In this document: positions 46,855 to 58,114 of the stretch, piece by piece | Layout of the letters: each line of letters opens with the position of its first letter | How positions within the stretch are numbered: the first letter of the stretch is position 1 | Source: Lathyrus oleraceus | Taxonomy: Eukaryota > Streptophyta > Magnoliopsida > Fabales > Fabaceae | DNA length: 64,000 nt | NCBI RefSeq assembly: GCF_024323335.1 | Contig: NC_066584.1 | Span: forward strand, 419,035,819 to 419,099,818 | Direction: 5' to 3' | Translations under genes and position numbers: made by a program | The notes under the pieces: generated by a model | Told to the model about the DNA's origin: nothing | Seen by the model: the letters and a program-made list of their open reading frames with translations, nothing else | Databases searched by the model: none

Positions 46855-48528
46855 ATGGACCAAGTACAGAAAGAGATGGCTGATATGCGTGAAAGGATGG
46901 ATCAGTTCATGACATTGATGACTGGTATGGTAGCAGGTCAGGAAAAGCTGAGGGAATTGGTTGAGCAACCGAGACACGATCCGGAGGTGGAGATACTAAA
47001 TGCTGAGGGAAACCCTGGTAACCCTGGGAACGCTGATAACCCTGTGAACACTGGTAACGCGGGTAACGCGGGTAACGCAAATGCTGATGGAAACCCGGGT
47101 AATGTTGGAAACACAGGGAATGTTGGAAATGGTATTGGCGGAAGGTACAATGTGAATCAAGGAATTCGGATTAACGGGCACCCCGTTACTGAAGATTGTC
47201 AGTATGATCAATTTTCTTTGCACGACGAAGCCCTCGAGACCACTCGCCGTATGGATGAGCCTGCTGAGAAGCTCAAATCTTTGGAGTCTCAAAATTCCTT
47301 AGGTTTTGATGTCACAAATCTTGGTCTGGTTCAGGGAGTAAGGATTCCTCACAAGTTCAAACCCCCTACTTTTGAGAAATACAACGGGGCTTCTTGCCCA
47401 CGCACTCATCTCCAATCTTATTTGGGAAGGTTGGGAGCTCACACGGAAGATGAAAAGCTGTGGATGTACTATTTTGAAGACAGTCTAACTGGAGCTTCTC
47501 GTGAATGGTATTCTCATTTGTCTCGTACTACCATCAAGAGCTGGAAAGACTTGGCAGAGGCTTTTGTCAAGCAATATCAATACAACTTGGACATGGCTCC
47601 AAATCGGACCTTGTTGCAAGGTATGTCCCAGACTGCCAAGGAAACCTTTAGAGAGTATGCTCAGCGTTGGAGACAGATTGCTGCGTCCGTCCAACCCCCT
47701 ATGTCTGAAAGGGAGATGGCGGACATGTTCATGAACACTCTTCAAGGCAATTATATTGAGAGATTGGCTGCTTGCCCGTCAATCAGCTTTGCAGAGATAG
47801 TAATTGCTGGAGAAAGAATCGAGAGTCTGTTGAAGATGGGCCGAATTCAAGACAATAGTGCTTCCAACTCATCAGGTCCCAAGAGACTGTTTGCTGGTAA
47901 CGGTCAGCGAAGAAAAGAAGGCGAGACAAGCGTTGTGTATGCCAGCAAAGGCAGGGGCAGAGGACGCCCTACTTATTATCAAGATCAAGTGGCCGCAGTC
48001 ACCATTCCAACACCTGTTCCTCAACCGCAATATCATCCGCAACAACAACCCAGGTACAACAATCAACAACAAGGAGGTAATCCGGGTCAGCAGAGACATT
48101 ATCAACAACGTCCAAGGCAGACGGACCGGGTCATCGAGCCAATCCCAATGCCTTATTCAGTATTACTTCCCAAGCTGATTGACATGAATCTGGTTACATT
48201 GAGAACTCTGGCCCCACCAATCGATCCCAATAATTTGCCTAGAGGTTATGATGTCAACGCCAGATGTGCTTTTCACTCCAACGCACCTGGCCATACTACA
48301 GATAATTGCAAGGCTCTCCAGTTAAAGGTACAAGATTTGAGAGATGCCCAGGCTATCAATTTTGCTCCGGTGCCTAATGTTATCCAGAACCCGATGCCGG
48401 CTCACGGCGGGCAGGGGATTAATGCTGTCGAAGTGGTTGAAGCTGGTAATGCCCAAGGCTGGGGAAAATTTGTGGAGCCAGTCATCAAAGAAGACAAGTT
48501 TGGATTGGGGTATGCTCCGGGATCTTAG
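46855..48528 (+). CDS. Intact gag of the Ogre-like element (557 aa)
   Basis: The start chosen is ATG 46855 (MDQVQKEMADMRERMDQF); the frame is open upstream to 46600, but that part looks like leader. An N-terminal helical segment is followed by a Gly/Asn repeat (NPGN, NAGN, NVGN; about 47011-47130). Then come the retrotransposon-gag domain (about residues 160-330: FKPPTFEKYNG, LQSYLGRLGAHT, LTGASREWYSHL, FREYAQRWRQIAA), a Gln-rich basic region and a CCHC-like knuckle CAFHSNAPGHTTDNC near 48267. It ends DKFGLGYAPGS, where Tat-lineage gag normally runs into pol. There is no stop or frameshift over 557 codons, unlike every other transposon frame in the window. Confidence 0.9.
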   Translation: MDQVQKEMADMRERMDQFMTLMTGMVAGQEKLRELVEQPRHDPEVEILNAEGNPGNPGNADNPVNTGNAGNAGNANADGNPGNVGNTGNVGNGIGGRYNVNQGIRINGHPVTEDCQYDQFSLHDEALETTRRMDEPAEKLKSLESQNSLGFDVTNLGLVQGVRIPHKFKPPTFEKYNGASCPRTHLQSYLGRLGAHTEDEKLWMYYFEDSLTGASREWYSHLSRTTIKSWKDLAEAFVKQYQYNLDMAPNRTLLQGMSQTAKETFREYAQRWRQIAASVQPPMSEREMADMFMNTLQGNYIERLAACPSISFAEIVIAGERIESLLKMGRIQDNSASNSSGPKRLFAGNGQRRKEGETSVVYASKGRGRGRPTYYQDQVAAVTIPTPVPQPQYHPQQQPRYNNQQQGGNPGQQRHYQQRPRQTDRVIEPIPMPYSVLLPKLIDMNLVTLRTLAPPIDPNNLPRGYDVNARCAFHSNAPGHTTDNCKALQLKVQDLRDAQAINFAPVPNVIQNPMPAHGGQGINAVEVVEAGNAQGWGKFVEPVIKEDKFGLGYAPGS

Positions 48529-50261
48529 AAGAATGAAACCGGTACTCTCTCCAGCGGGGGTTTGGTTTCTCCCCACATCGTCAATGCTGCAGATGAAGAC
48601 AAGGCTGACAGCGACTGTGACTTAGATAACTGGATTCGCCCGTGTGTCCCGGGAGAAAAGCTCGACAATTGGTCGTCTGAAAAAACCGTCTGGGTTACTC
48701 TGCTGAAAGAGTGATTTTTATTGTTTTCCTTTTATTACATGCATAATAAAGTCTTACACTTTGCCCAAGGTGTAATGACTCATTTGTAGGGCCATCCATT
48801 TAGTTACGTTTCGCAATTATTTTTATCATCAATAAAGGACGGCGTTTGCAAACAATTTTGTGTTCTCTTTCTTTCAGTTTTTTTTTACTTTTTACCAAAA
48901 AAAAATGGCAATGTTTCTTCTTTCGTTTTTCCTTTCTTTCAAAAAAAAAATATTTCATTCTAAGGTAAAGCATGATCCTCCATCATGCAGAGTCGACCAC
49001 TCGGATCTCACTGCTAACGACACTGCTATGGCCAAGTATGACTTCGACAATCCTATCTATCAAGCCGAAGAAGGGGCTGAGGAAGTTTGTGAATTGCCTG
49101 AAGGGTTAGCCAGATTGTTGAAACAGGAGGACCGAGCTATTACACCTTATCAGGAGGTGGTTGAGACCATCAACGTTGGTACCGAAGACGACAAGAAAGA
49201 GATCAAGATCGGGGCCAGTCTATAGGCCGAGAGAAAAAAACCGTTGATCATGTACTTGACTGTGTTAGAATGGTCAATGGGTTGTGTGCTCGGTCAGCAT
49301 GACGAGTCAGGTCGAAAAGAGCATGCAATATACTACCTTAGCAAAAGTTTACCGAGTGTGAACAAAGATACTCATTGCTCGAGAAAACTTGTCGCGCTTT
49401 GGCATGGGCTGCTCGCCGACTAAGACAGTATATGTTGACTCACACGACTCTATTGATATCAAAAATGGATCCAGTCAAGTATATTTTTGAAAAGCCATCA
49501 CTTACCGGAAAGGTTACTAGGTGACAAATGATACTGATAGAGTATGACATCCAATACACTTCACAAAAAGCCATCAAGGGAAGTGTCTTGTCAGACTATC
49601 TTGCAGAGCAACCAATTGATGATTACCAACCTATGAGGTTTGACTTTCCTGATGAGGACATCATGTTTCTCAAATCGAAAGATTGAGAGGAACCACTCCC
49701 GGGGGAGGGGCCTGACCCTGAACCCAAATGGGTTATGATGTTTGATGGGGCGGTCCACGTCAATGGTCGCGGAGTTGGTATAGTGTTGATCACACCGGAA
49801 GGGGGTTCATATGCCATTTGGTGCCAGAATAACTTTTCCCTGCACCAACAATGAAGCCAAATACGAAGCTTGTATCCTAAGACTTGAGGAAGCCGTCAAA
49901 ATACAGATTAAATCCCTGGATGTATACGGGGACTCAGCTTTGGTCATCAATCAAACCAACAGGGAAATGGTGCTATGCTGGAACTACGTACCCAGAATTG
50001 ACGTATCTCGGTCAGAGACGAATGAAGAAAGTATTTGGTCAGAAAGTGCGCTCTCGGGAGTATCAAGTCGGTGAATTGGTACTCAAAAGATTTCTTCCTC
50101 CCAACACAGATCACAGGGGCAAATGGACACCGAACTATAAGGGTCCGTACGTGGTTAAAAGGATTTTCTATGGCGGAGCTTTGACGCTAACAACCATGGA
50201 GGGCGAAGGATTCCCGTCCCCTATTAACTCAGACGCAGTTAAAAAAAAATACTTCGCATAA
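48529..50261 (+). pseudogene. Ogre-like pol remnants: RT core and integrase core deleted
   Basis: Fragments in order: the region after gag with DLDNWIRPCVPGE (about 48600-48710); an AT-rich insert with A-runs; the segment before RT, FDNPIYQAEEGAEEVCELPEGLARLLKQE (49040-49225), ending at IKIGASL; a direct jump to the RT/RNase H boundary (LIMYLTVLE..MGCVLGQHDESGRKEHAIYYLSK, 49245-49350); RNase H pieces to CTNNEAKYEAC...VYGDSALVIN (49840-49960), with frameshifts; and a second jump to the integrase C-terminus (KVRSREYQVGELVLKRFLPPN...KGPYVVKRIF), ending with TAA at 50259. The RT catalytic motifs and integrase DDE region are absent. Confidence 0.85.
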
Positions 50262-51699
50262 AATAGACCCGTTGGACGATAAAAAGAATAGTCCGGGCAA
50301 AAAAAGGGCATCCCGACGAACCAAAAAAAAAAAAAAGAATAAAGAGGTTCGGGCAAAAATTAGGGATATAAAAAAAGAGTACACCCGGTGAGTCGAAAAC
50401 CCAAAAGGGCGGCTCAGGCAAAAATGGATATCCCGGTGGATTGAAAACCCGAAAAAGGGGGCGATCCAGGCAAAAGTTAGGGAATAAGCGAATGACTGTG
50501 ATCTGAGTTCATCTGTGTTATATCACCGTTTCATTCAATCCGGCAATCTTCGAAGGTTAAAGATCGACTAATCATCCACTTCAGAAAGCAAGATGAGCAG
50601 AGCGTCTTGAGGACATACGAGCCATAGCAGAGTCGAAACTCAGTGGGACCCCGTTTCCACATTGTCATTAGGATAGTTCTCTTTTTATAGCGATCACCTC
50701 TTTTCAGGGATCAGCTTCCTGATACCCTCGCCTATTCCTGGCACAAATTTTCTCCCCAGTAAGAGTCGAATAATTCATTTAAAGAGCCTCTTTATTTTTC
50801 GTTTATCAGTTTGTTTGCAAAAATGTCCGAATTTTTGATAAACATATTGCATATGAACATAATGGTGGCTTTTGCAGATGATTTGCACAGGAAAACATTT
50901 AAAATTGCTTTGAATGTGCTTAATCCCGGACGGTGAATTCAAACCGAGTAATTCCCCCGAGGCATACGTGTATTTTTGGTTGCAGGTCACAGGAACCGGA
51001 TGCCAAGTCATGAATCCTCATCCCCAAGCAGTTGACAAAGTCTCTCCTCAGCAGAGCATGTTCCTCAGCAGAGCATGTTCCCCAACAGAGTTGACAGTAT
51101 CCAGACTGTCTATCCCCAGTAGAGTTGACAGTATCCAGACTATATATCCCCAGCGGAGTTGACAGTGTCAGACTGTATCTTCCTAGCAACAGTAGAGTGG
51201 TTGCATAACCAACGGACAAGAGGGTGGTGTTCCCAGTGTTCATCTCATCCCCAGCAGATTATTTTTAACAGATTTGTTAATCCCCAGCTTGAGGGCGATT
51301 AGCAAGTTCATATCCCCAGCAAAGGTCGTTTCCTACGACATTTCCCCAGGAAGTGTTTTCCCCACAGACTCTCCTCATAGAGCCTCGTCGAACCAAGTTT
51401 CCATAGTTGATACTCCCCCCGCAAGGTCAACTTTTCAAGTAGCCAATTTATTTTTGGTGGCTCATTGGTCCCGGCAAATGGATCATTCCCTACAGAGCAT
51501 TCAAGGATTGATACAGCGATCTGTTCCCTACCGGAGTTTGCTTCCCCAAGCAGATTTCTTTTTACACCATGCATAACATTTGCATTTGCATGCATATCAT
51601 ATCAAGCATACACATAAGCTGATAAACAGGTTCTTCCAAGCAGACTGAAGAATTACTTTACAACCAAGGTCATGAGATCCAGCCAGAGGATCAAGCGTG

Positions 51700-51960
51700 A
51701 GTGATCCAGCCTGAGGGTCGTTTTGAAGATTCAGCCTGAGAATCGTTTTCCAGTGATCCAGCCTGAGGGTCATTTTGAAGATTCAGCCTGAGAATCGTTT
51801 TCCAGTGATCCAACCTGAGGGTCATTTTGAAGATTCAGCCTGAGAATCGTGTTCCAGTGATCCAGCCTGAGGGTCCATTTCGAAGATTCAGCCTGAGAAT
51901 CGTGTTCCAGTGATCCAGCCTGAGGGTCATTTCGAAGATTCAGCCTGAGAATCGTGTCCC
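51700..51960 (+). repeat. 52-bp tandem array, five copies
   Basis: Starts at 51700, 51752, 51804, 51856 and 51909. Each unit is a dimer of two related halves, gatccagcctgagggtcatt and gattcagcctgagaatcgt, so the basic unit is about 26 bp. A partial sixth copy follows to about 51985. Confidence 0.95.
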
Positions 51961-52204
51961 AAGAGTCAGCCTGAGGCTCAATTTGAAGATTCCCCAGTGA
52001 AGTCGCCTACAAGCTTTATTTCCCTAGCAAGCCCAAGTCTAATTGAGGAGTCGTTACAACATGTTCTAGCCCGAAGAATATGTACGAAGCCCAAAAGTGG
52101 AATATTCTCGAAGCTGCATATCTAATATGAAGGTTGGGTTTAGATTTCAAAAGAAGGTCAACCAGCGCATGCCTCAGATGCGGGATCCTAATGACGGGAA
52201 TTTA

Positions 52205-52620
52205 TCATCAAAACAATCCAGATCTAGCCAGAAGATCGAAGTAGATTCAGACAGAGAATCGAAACAAAGGAGATCTAGCCAGAAGATCGAAGAAGATCTA
52301 GCCAGAAGATCGAAGTCAGGTCTAGCCCGAAGACCGGAAATAGATTCAGCCAGAGAATCGAAACAATTCAGATCTAGGTAGAAGATCGAAGTAGATTCAG
52401 CCAGAGAATCAAAGGAAATAGATTCAGCCAGAGAATCGAAACGGAGGAGATCTAGCCAGAAGATCGAAGAAGATCTAGCCAAAAGATCAAATTCGTATCC
52501 AGCCCGAGGATCAAAATTAATATCCAACCAGAGGACTAAATTGAGTATTGGTTCAGCCAGAGGATCGACACTCCAGATTAAGCCAGAAGACTGATTCAGA
52601 TCCAGCCAGAGGATCGGAAG
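52205..52620 (+). repeat. About 24-bp tandem array
   Basis: Some 16 degenerate units of gatctagccagaagatcgaa and the variant gattcagccagagaatcgaa with 3-5 bp linkers. The core ga.(c/t)(c/t)agcc.ga.gatcg is shared with the 52-bp array, so both derive from one short sequence. A 166-codon opposite-strand frame here is only a by-product. Confidence 0.9.
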
Positions 52621-52778
52621 AAAAATAAACAGCGCGGTGTATTTCCGCGTTTTTGTGGTGTTCTCGGAGCGCAAATTTTCGGTCTATCTTTGGTATTCAA
52701 CCACAGCTCACCCCGTTTGTCTAATAAGCTGTTCGCTTTCATCCTACTCGGGTTAGCTGATGATTGAATAGGGGCAGC

Positions 52779-52922
52779 TGTAACACCCCAAAATTTGCCC
52801 TCCTCATTCATGCATTCATTTAGCATTTCATATTGCATTTCATCATGTCAATCAGAATTAGATCCAAAAAAAAAAACGACAAAAAAAAAAGAATAACGAA
52901 AAAAAAAATTTACAAAAAAAAA

Positions 52923-52955
<33 letters not shown>

Positions 52956-54528
52956 TTTTAATTAATTAATTAATTAATTAATTAAATAAATAAAATATAA
53001 TAAAATTTTTTGGACTTGGACCTTTCTCAAAAGCCCACTAAGCTACCAATATTAGTCTATAAATACTAGAGTTTCATTGAAACAAAAGCCACACAGAAGA
53101 GGAGAAGAAGGAAGAGAAGCAAAATACTCTGAGGTTTCCTTGGAACAAAACCCTGAGGAAAAAGATAGTGAGAGAAGACCTAACGGAGTTCAGAGCAGCC
53201 TCCAAACCCCGAAGGGAACTCAACTATACAGAATCACCTCTGCCTCACATAAACCCTGAAGATTGTTTTGTAAACCTCACGGGTGCAACTCAATTTCAAT
53301 CAAGCTCTCCAATCAGGTTTGCCTTTATTCCCATTACCTTTTGCTTTGAAGTTGAATACTCTGAATGTATGAGGTATGATGGATGAATTTCATTAGGTTT
53401 TTCGCCCATGGGTTTAATATGTATATGAATGTATAAACAATGCCTTGAATGTTTAACCGTTTAATTTTTGAGTGTATGCCACAGGGTTTGAGGTTTCTGA
53501 AACCATACTGTTATTCATGAAAAAAATGCTTATGATGTTTCACTAACCCTTTTGTTGAATTTTTGTGAGGGTTCACATGACTTTTGCAGGGATAACTTGC
53601 GTGGTTTCCCACTTTATTTGTGGGATAACCCCTGGAGGTTCATTCCGATTACCTGTACTGACTCACTTTTCTTTGATGGCATTAGCTTGGAAGGATCTCA
53701 GGTTTTCCCATTCCTCTAATTGCTGTTACTTCGGATCTTTATCCGCGTGGTACTTTTACATTTTTCCCGCATTTTACTGCTTTCCTAGCTGGAAGACCTC
53801 GATAGGAGGCAATGTTTTTGTGTTTACTTTATGCAGGTTCCTTTGTCCAGGGTTAAGAGCTATGAGGTCTTATCCTCATTACCCTTTTGCATGCACGTTC
53901 CTACAATGCAAACAAACCCTTCATTGATTTTTCTTCTCCATAACACACGTTTTCTCCTTCTACTACAGGCGAGTAAGTCTCCAAAGGTCGAGCATCCGGT
54001 AGATTGCGTAGTAACGTCGTTCGTCCAAAACCCAATCCATAACTCCGTAGTTAGCCGAACTACGTTTTGCTCTGATTCTCAGGCCAGATGAAATACGTAG
54101 GCATAAGACGCGATGTCTTAGCGAGCACACATCCCAACCCATAGGTCAGCCGAGCTACGAAGACTCTGATTCTCATATTCAGATGAGATACGTATGCAGT
54201 GGATGCGACATCCGCGCGAGTCATTTTCATTTAACCTTTTTTTTTTGGCAAACAGCACAAGATAAACCCACACCCTTTAGACGAAAACTACAAAAGTGGA
54301 TCCCGTAGAGTACTACGGATGCGTAGGGGTGCTAATACCTTCCCTTTGCATAACCGACTCCCGAACCCAAGATTTGGTTGCGAGACCCCGTCTTGTCCTT
54401 TCCTTTTTCAGGTTTACTTCGAGCGTTTCCTTTCCCTCCTTTGGGATGAATAACACACGGTGGCGACTCTTCTGTCTTTTCCTTTCGCCGGTTGTTTTTT
54501 TACGCACTGTATTTTTCAGGTTGCGACA
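52779..54528 (+). repeat. Ogre-like 3' LTR (1750 bp)
   Basis: Nearly identical to 43958-45712. Substitutions seen by hand include gtgggag/gtgagag, tatatag/tatacag, tttgctcc/ttttctcc, accccg/actccg, agatga/agacga, ttcgca/tttgca, acgcac/acacac, and gcgaac/acgcac (two). It is followed by TSD ttaag and then copia-2 RT sequence. Confidence 0.96.
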
Positions 54529-54533
54529 TTAAG

Positions 54534-57500
54534 TAGCCATTTAAAAACGCACTCTTCACATCCATTTGGAACAATTTGAGTTTCAGAATGCAGGCTACAC
54601 CTAACAGCAATCTGATTGACTCAAGTCTAGCAACGGGTGCAAACGTCTCATCAAAATCAACCCCTTCGACTTGAGTATATCCTTGAGCCACTAGTCTTTC
54701 TTTATTCTTAGTGATTACTCCTTTCTCATCAGACTTGCTCTTGTAAATCCACTTGGTACCAATGATGTTAGTCCCTTCAGGTCGTGGAACTAGCTCCCAT
54801 ACTTCATTCCTTTTAAACTGCTCCAGTTCATCTTGCATGGCATTGATCCAATATTCATCAGTCAGGGCTTCTTTCACATTTTTTGGTTCAACCTTGGATA
54901 CAAAACAGGAATTTGAGCTAATTTCCCTTGATTTGGTAGTCACACCACTATTGGGATCCCCTATGATAAGATCCTTAGGGTGGTCTTTCTGAATTCTGAT
55001 AGATGGCATTTTGGTGGGTGCATCTACCTCACATTCAGGAGAAGTCTCCTGTACTTCTTCAGACTTGACTGGTATGTCTGTTGAAGTATCAAGGAATGTT
55101 CCAACATCCTCTATGACATCGATTCCTTCCTCTTTATCATCCACAATAACATTTATGGATTCCATCAGGACATTGGTCCTGTAGTTGAACACTCTGTAAG
55201 CTCTGCTGTTAGTTGAGTATCCTAGGAATATACCCTCATCACTTTTGGGATCCATTTTCCTTCTCTGTTCACGATCTGTGAGAATGTAACATTTACTTCC
55301 AAAGAAATGAAAGTACTTCACAGTGGGCTTTCTGCCTTTCCATATTTCATACAGAGTGGAGGAGGTTCCTTTTCTCAAGGTAACTCTATTGTGAACATAG
55401 CAAGTTGTATTCATAGCTTCAGCCCAAAAGTGCATAGGGAGCTTCTTTGCATGAATCATAACTCTGGAAGATTCTTGAATAGTTCTGTTTTTCCTTTCAA
55501 TTATCCCATTCTGCTGAGGAGTTACAGGAGAGGAGAACTCATGACTTATTCCTTCAGACGAGCAAAACTCATCAAACATGGAATTTTTGAACTCCGTACC
55601 ATGATCACTCCTAATTCGGACAACACAATTGTCCTTTTCCCTTTGAAGTCTGATGCACAGTTCTTTGAAGACATCAAATGCATCTGACTTTTCTTTGATG
55701 AAGCTTATCCAAGTGTATCTGGAATGGTCATCAACCACCACATATGCATACCTCTTTCCACCCAGACTTTCAACCTGCATAGGTCCCATTAAGTTCATGT
55801 GCAACAGTTCTAGCATTCTGGAAGTTGTAGGATGTTCCAGCTTAGGGTGTGACATCTTGGTTTGCTTGCCAACCTGGCATTCTCCACAGACTCTTCCTTC
55901 ATCAATAAGCAGCTTTGGGATTCCTCTAACTGCTTCCTTGGATATGATCTTTTTCATTCCCCTTAAGTGGAGATGACCAAGGCGTCTATGCCACAGCTTC
56001 ACCTCCTGTTCTTCCTTGGCTGAGGAGCACATTGTGGAAAAGTTTGAGAGCTTAGGTTCCCACAGATAACAGTTATCTTTGGATCTGGATCCTCTCATAA
56101 CTTATTGATTATCTCCATTTGTCACAACACATAGCTCCTTAGTAAACTGAACATAGAACCCTTGATCACACAGTTGGCTTATTCTGATGAGGTTAGCAGT
56201 TAGTCCTTTTACTAACAGCATATTATTCAGTTCTGGAACTCCAGAGCAGTCCAGCTTACCCACACCTTTTATTTTTCCTTTAGCACCATCACCAAAGGTC
56301 ACATAACTGGTAGTGTGAGGTTGTATATCCACCAATATATTCTCCATACCAGTCATATGTCTTGAGCAACCACTGTCAAAGTACCAGTCTTCTCTGGTAG
56401 ATGCCCTTAGAGCTGTGTGAGCTAACCAAGCATACCATTGTCGTTTCTTGATGGGGGCATTATGCCTATATGCCTTATTCTTAGGTCTGACATGGGGGGC
56501 TTGGTTAGGATAACCATGCAGCCTGTAGCAGAAGACTTTTATATGGCCAAACCTACCACAGTGATGACATCTCCATCGCTGAAATTTCTTCTTCTGATGG
56601 TTACTCATCCTGGTTCCCTGATGTTGGGACATCGGGTGTGACCTCCGCTTGAATTTCTGAACTTTAGCCTTTGAGCGTTTGAGTTCAGCTGAGGATTTTT
56701 TCACAAAGCCTAAACCAGACATGGTTCCAGACTTCTGTACCACCTTTAGGATCTCTTCCAAGGAATCTGTTCCTTTATTTAGCATTCTGATGGATTTCGT
56801 CATTCGATCCAGCTTGGAGGTCAGCAAGATTATCTCACCATTTAGACCATCTATGACTGTCAGATGCTTCTGTTTCTCATCCTCCAGCTCCTTGATGAGC
56901 TTCTTCTGCTTTTCTCCTTGTACACGCACTTCTGCACTGGTGACACATAGCTCCTTATATGATGCAGCAAGTTCATCAAAGGTCAGTTCATCTGCACTTG
57001 AGTCATCATCAGTGGCACAAACACTAGTTAGTGCAGTGACATGTTTAGCAGATTCTCCTTCAGATTCACTCTCAGAATCTCCCTTAGACCATGTGACAGA
57101 TAGCCCCTTCTTTTGCATCTTGAGGTAAGTAGGGCATTCAGCTCTAATGTGTCCATAACCTTCACATCCATGACACTGGATTCCCTTGCCTTGGTTGAAC
57201 TTTTCTTCAGAAGTTGATCTTTTCCTGATGTCAGACAAGATGTTCTTGACATTTGGTCTACCTTTTTGATCAATCTTCTTCACGAACTTGCTGAACTGTC
57301 TCCCAAGCATGGCTATGGCTTCTGATATGCTTTCATCACCTCCAGTATATCCTGCTTCTGACTCCTCTTCAGTATTTGATACAAAAGCTACGCTTTTGTT
57401 CTTCTTTTCAACATTCTCACACAAGCCCATTTCAAAGGTTTGGAGAGAACCAATGAGCTCATCCACCTTCATATTGCAGATCTCTTGAGCCTCTTCTATT

Positions 57501-58044
57501 ACAGTGACCTTCATGGCAAATCTCTTAGGTAAAGACCTGAGAATCTTTCTTACAAGTTTCTCTTCAGCCATTTTCTCACCTAAGCCACCAGAGGTGTTGG
57601 CAATTTCAAGAATATTCATGTGAAAGTCATGAATAGTCTCATCCTCAGATTTTCAAACTTGGTGGTCAGCATCTGAAGTTTAGACATCTTCACCTTGGAG
57701 GTACCTTCATGAGTTATCTTGAGTGTATCCCAAACTTCCTTAGCCAGCTCACAGTGGTGCACCAGTCTGAAGATGTTCTTACTGATTCCATTGAACAATG
57801 CATTCAAGGCCTTAGAATTTCCAAGGGCTAATGCCTCTTGCTCCTTGTCCCACTCTTCTTCAGGAATTTGCACACTGACTCCATCTTCACCTGTCTTCGT
57901 TGGATGTTCCCATCCTTTGTTGACAGCTCTCCAGACTTTGCTATCTAGAGACCTTAAGAAGGCTATCATACGAGGCTTCCAGTCATCATAGTTAGAACCA
58001 TCCAGCATGGGTGGTCTATTTGAGTGTCCTACATCCTTGTCCAT
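54534..58044 (-). pseudogene. copia-2 gag-pol, 5' part: gag, protease, integrase, RT start
   Basis: Start ATG 58044 (MDKDVGHSNRPPMLDGSNYDDWKPRM, SIRE-type gag). A deletion near 57640 shifts the frame; gag then continues from about 57619 with a first knuckle (CHGCEGYGHIRAEC) and a second (CHHCGRFGHIKVFC). The protease site is DSGCSRHMTG. TAA at 56099-56101 is a nonsense codon. Integrase has H-x4-H, CGEC, RSDHGTEF and NGIIERKN, but the first catalytic Asp is Asn (HMNLMGP, codon 55793-55795). RT begins WELVPRPEGTNIIGTKWIYK and reaches QMDVKSAFLNGYL, where the Ogre-like element inserted. Two inactivating coding changes plus a catalytic loss indicate a dead copy. Confidence 0.93.
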
Positions 58045-58096
58045 GGTACTAGAAAGTAACTTCCCTAGATCTCACCCAGAAATTAACAAGCAGGGT

Positions 58097-58112
58097 GCCT
58101 GCTCTGATGCCA
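58097..58112 (-). other. copia-2 primer binding site
   Basis: The - strand reads TGGCATCAGAGCAGGC. It differs at one base from the initiator-methionine tRNA match TGGTATCAGAGC and lies two bases inside the 5' LTR. Confidence 0.85.
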
Positions 58113-58114
58113 AT

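Larger units (their letters stand above)
50262..52778 (+). other. Ogre-like 3' untranslated region with tandem repeats
   Basis: Noncoding 2.5 kb. Short decaying repeats: cccggtg/cccgac plus gggcaaaa blocks (50270-50480); ccccagyagagttgacagt with tatccagact units of about 37 bp (51085-51175); then the 52-bp and 24-bp arrays listed separately. The polypurine tract lies at about 52767-52778. Ogre 3' UTRs are known as hypervariable tandem-repeat sources. Confidence 0.8.
43958..54528 (+). mobile_element. Young Ogre-like (Tat lineage) non-autonomous Ty3/gypsy element, 10.6 kb
   Basis: LTRs 43958-45712 and 52779-54528 lie between perfect 5-bp duplicates ttaag (43953-43957, 54529-54533) in the copia-2 RT coding region. 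The primer site TGGCGACTCCACTGGGG follows the 5' LTR, and a purine tract aataggggcagc precedes the 3' LTR. Gag is intact. Pol lacks the RT core and the integrase core. LTRs differ by about nine substitutions plus length changes in A/TAA/AATT runs, so the insertion is recent and was presumably mobilised in trans. Confidence 0.95.

Noticed and set aside
46938..47292. - strand ORFs with FPGLPG- and RVTRV-like repeats
   Set aside because: Antisense of the Gly/Asn repeat of the intact gag at 46855-48528.
51700..52620. CRISPR-like regular repeats
   Set aside because: Units are contiguous tandem repeats without unique spacers, in a plant retrotransposon UTR.
52174..52674. 166-codon ORF on the - strand with repeating WLDL.. 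units
   Set aside because: It lies exactly over the 24-bp tandem array of the Ogre-like 3' UTR; the protein periodicity is a by-product of the DNA repeat.
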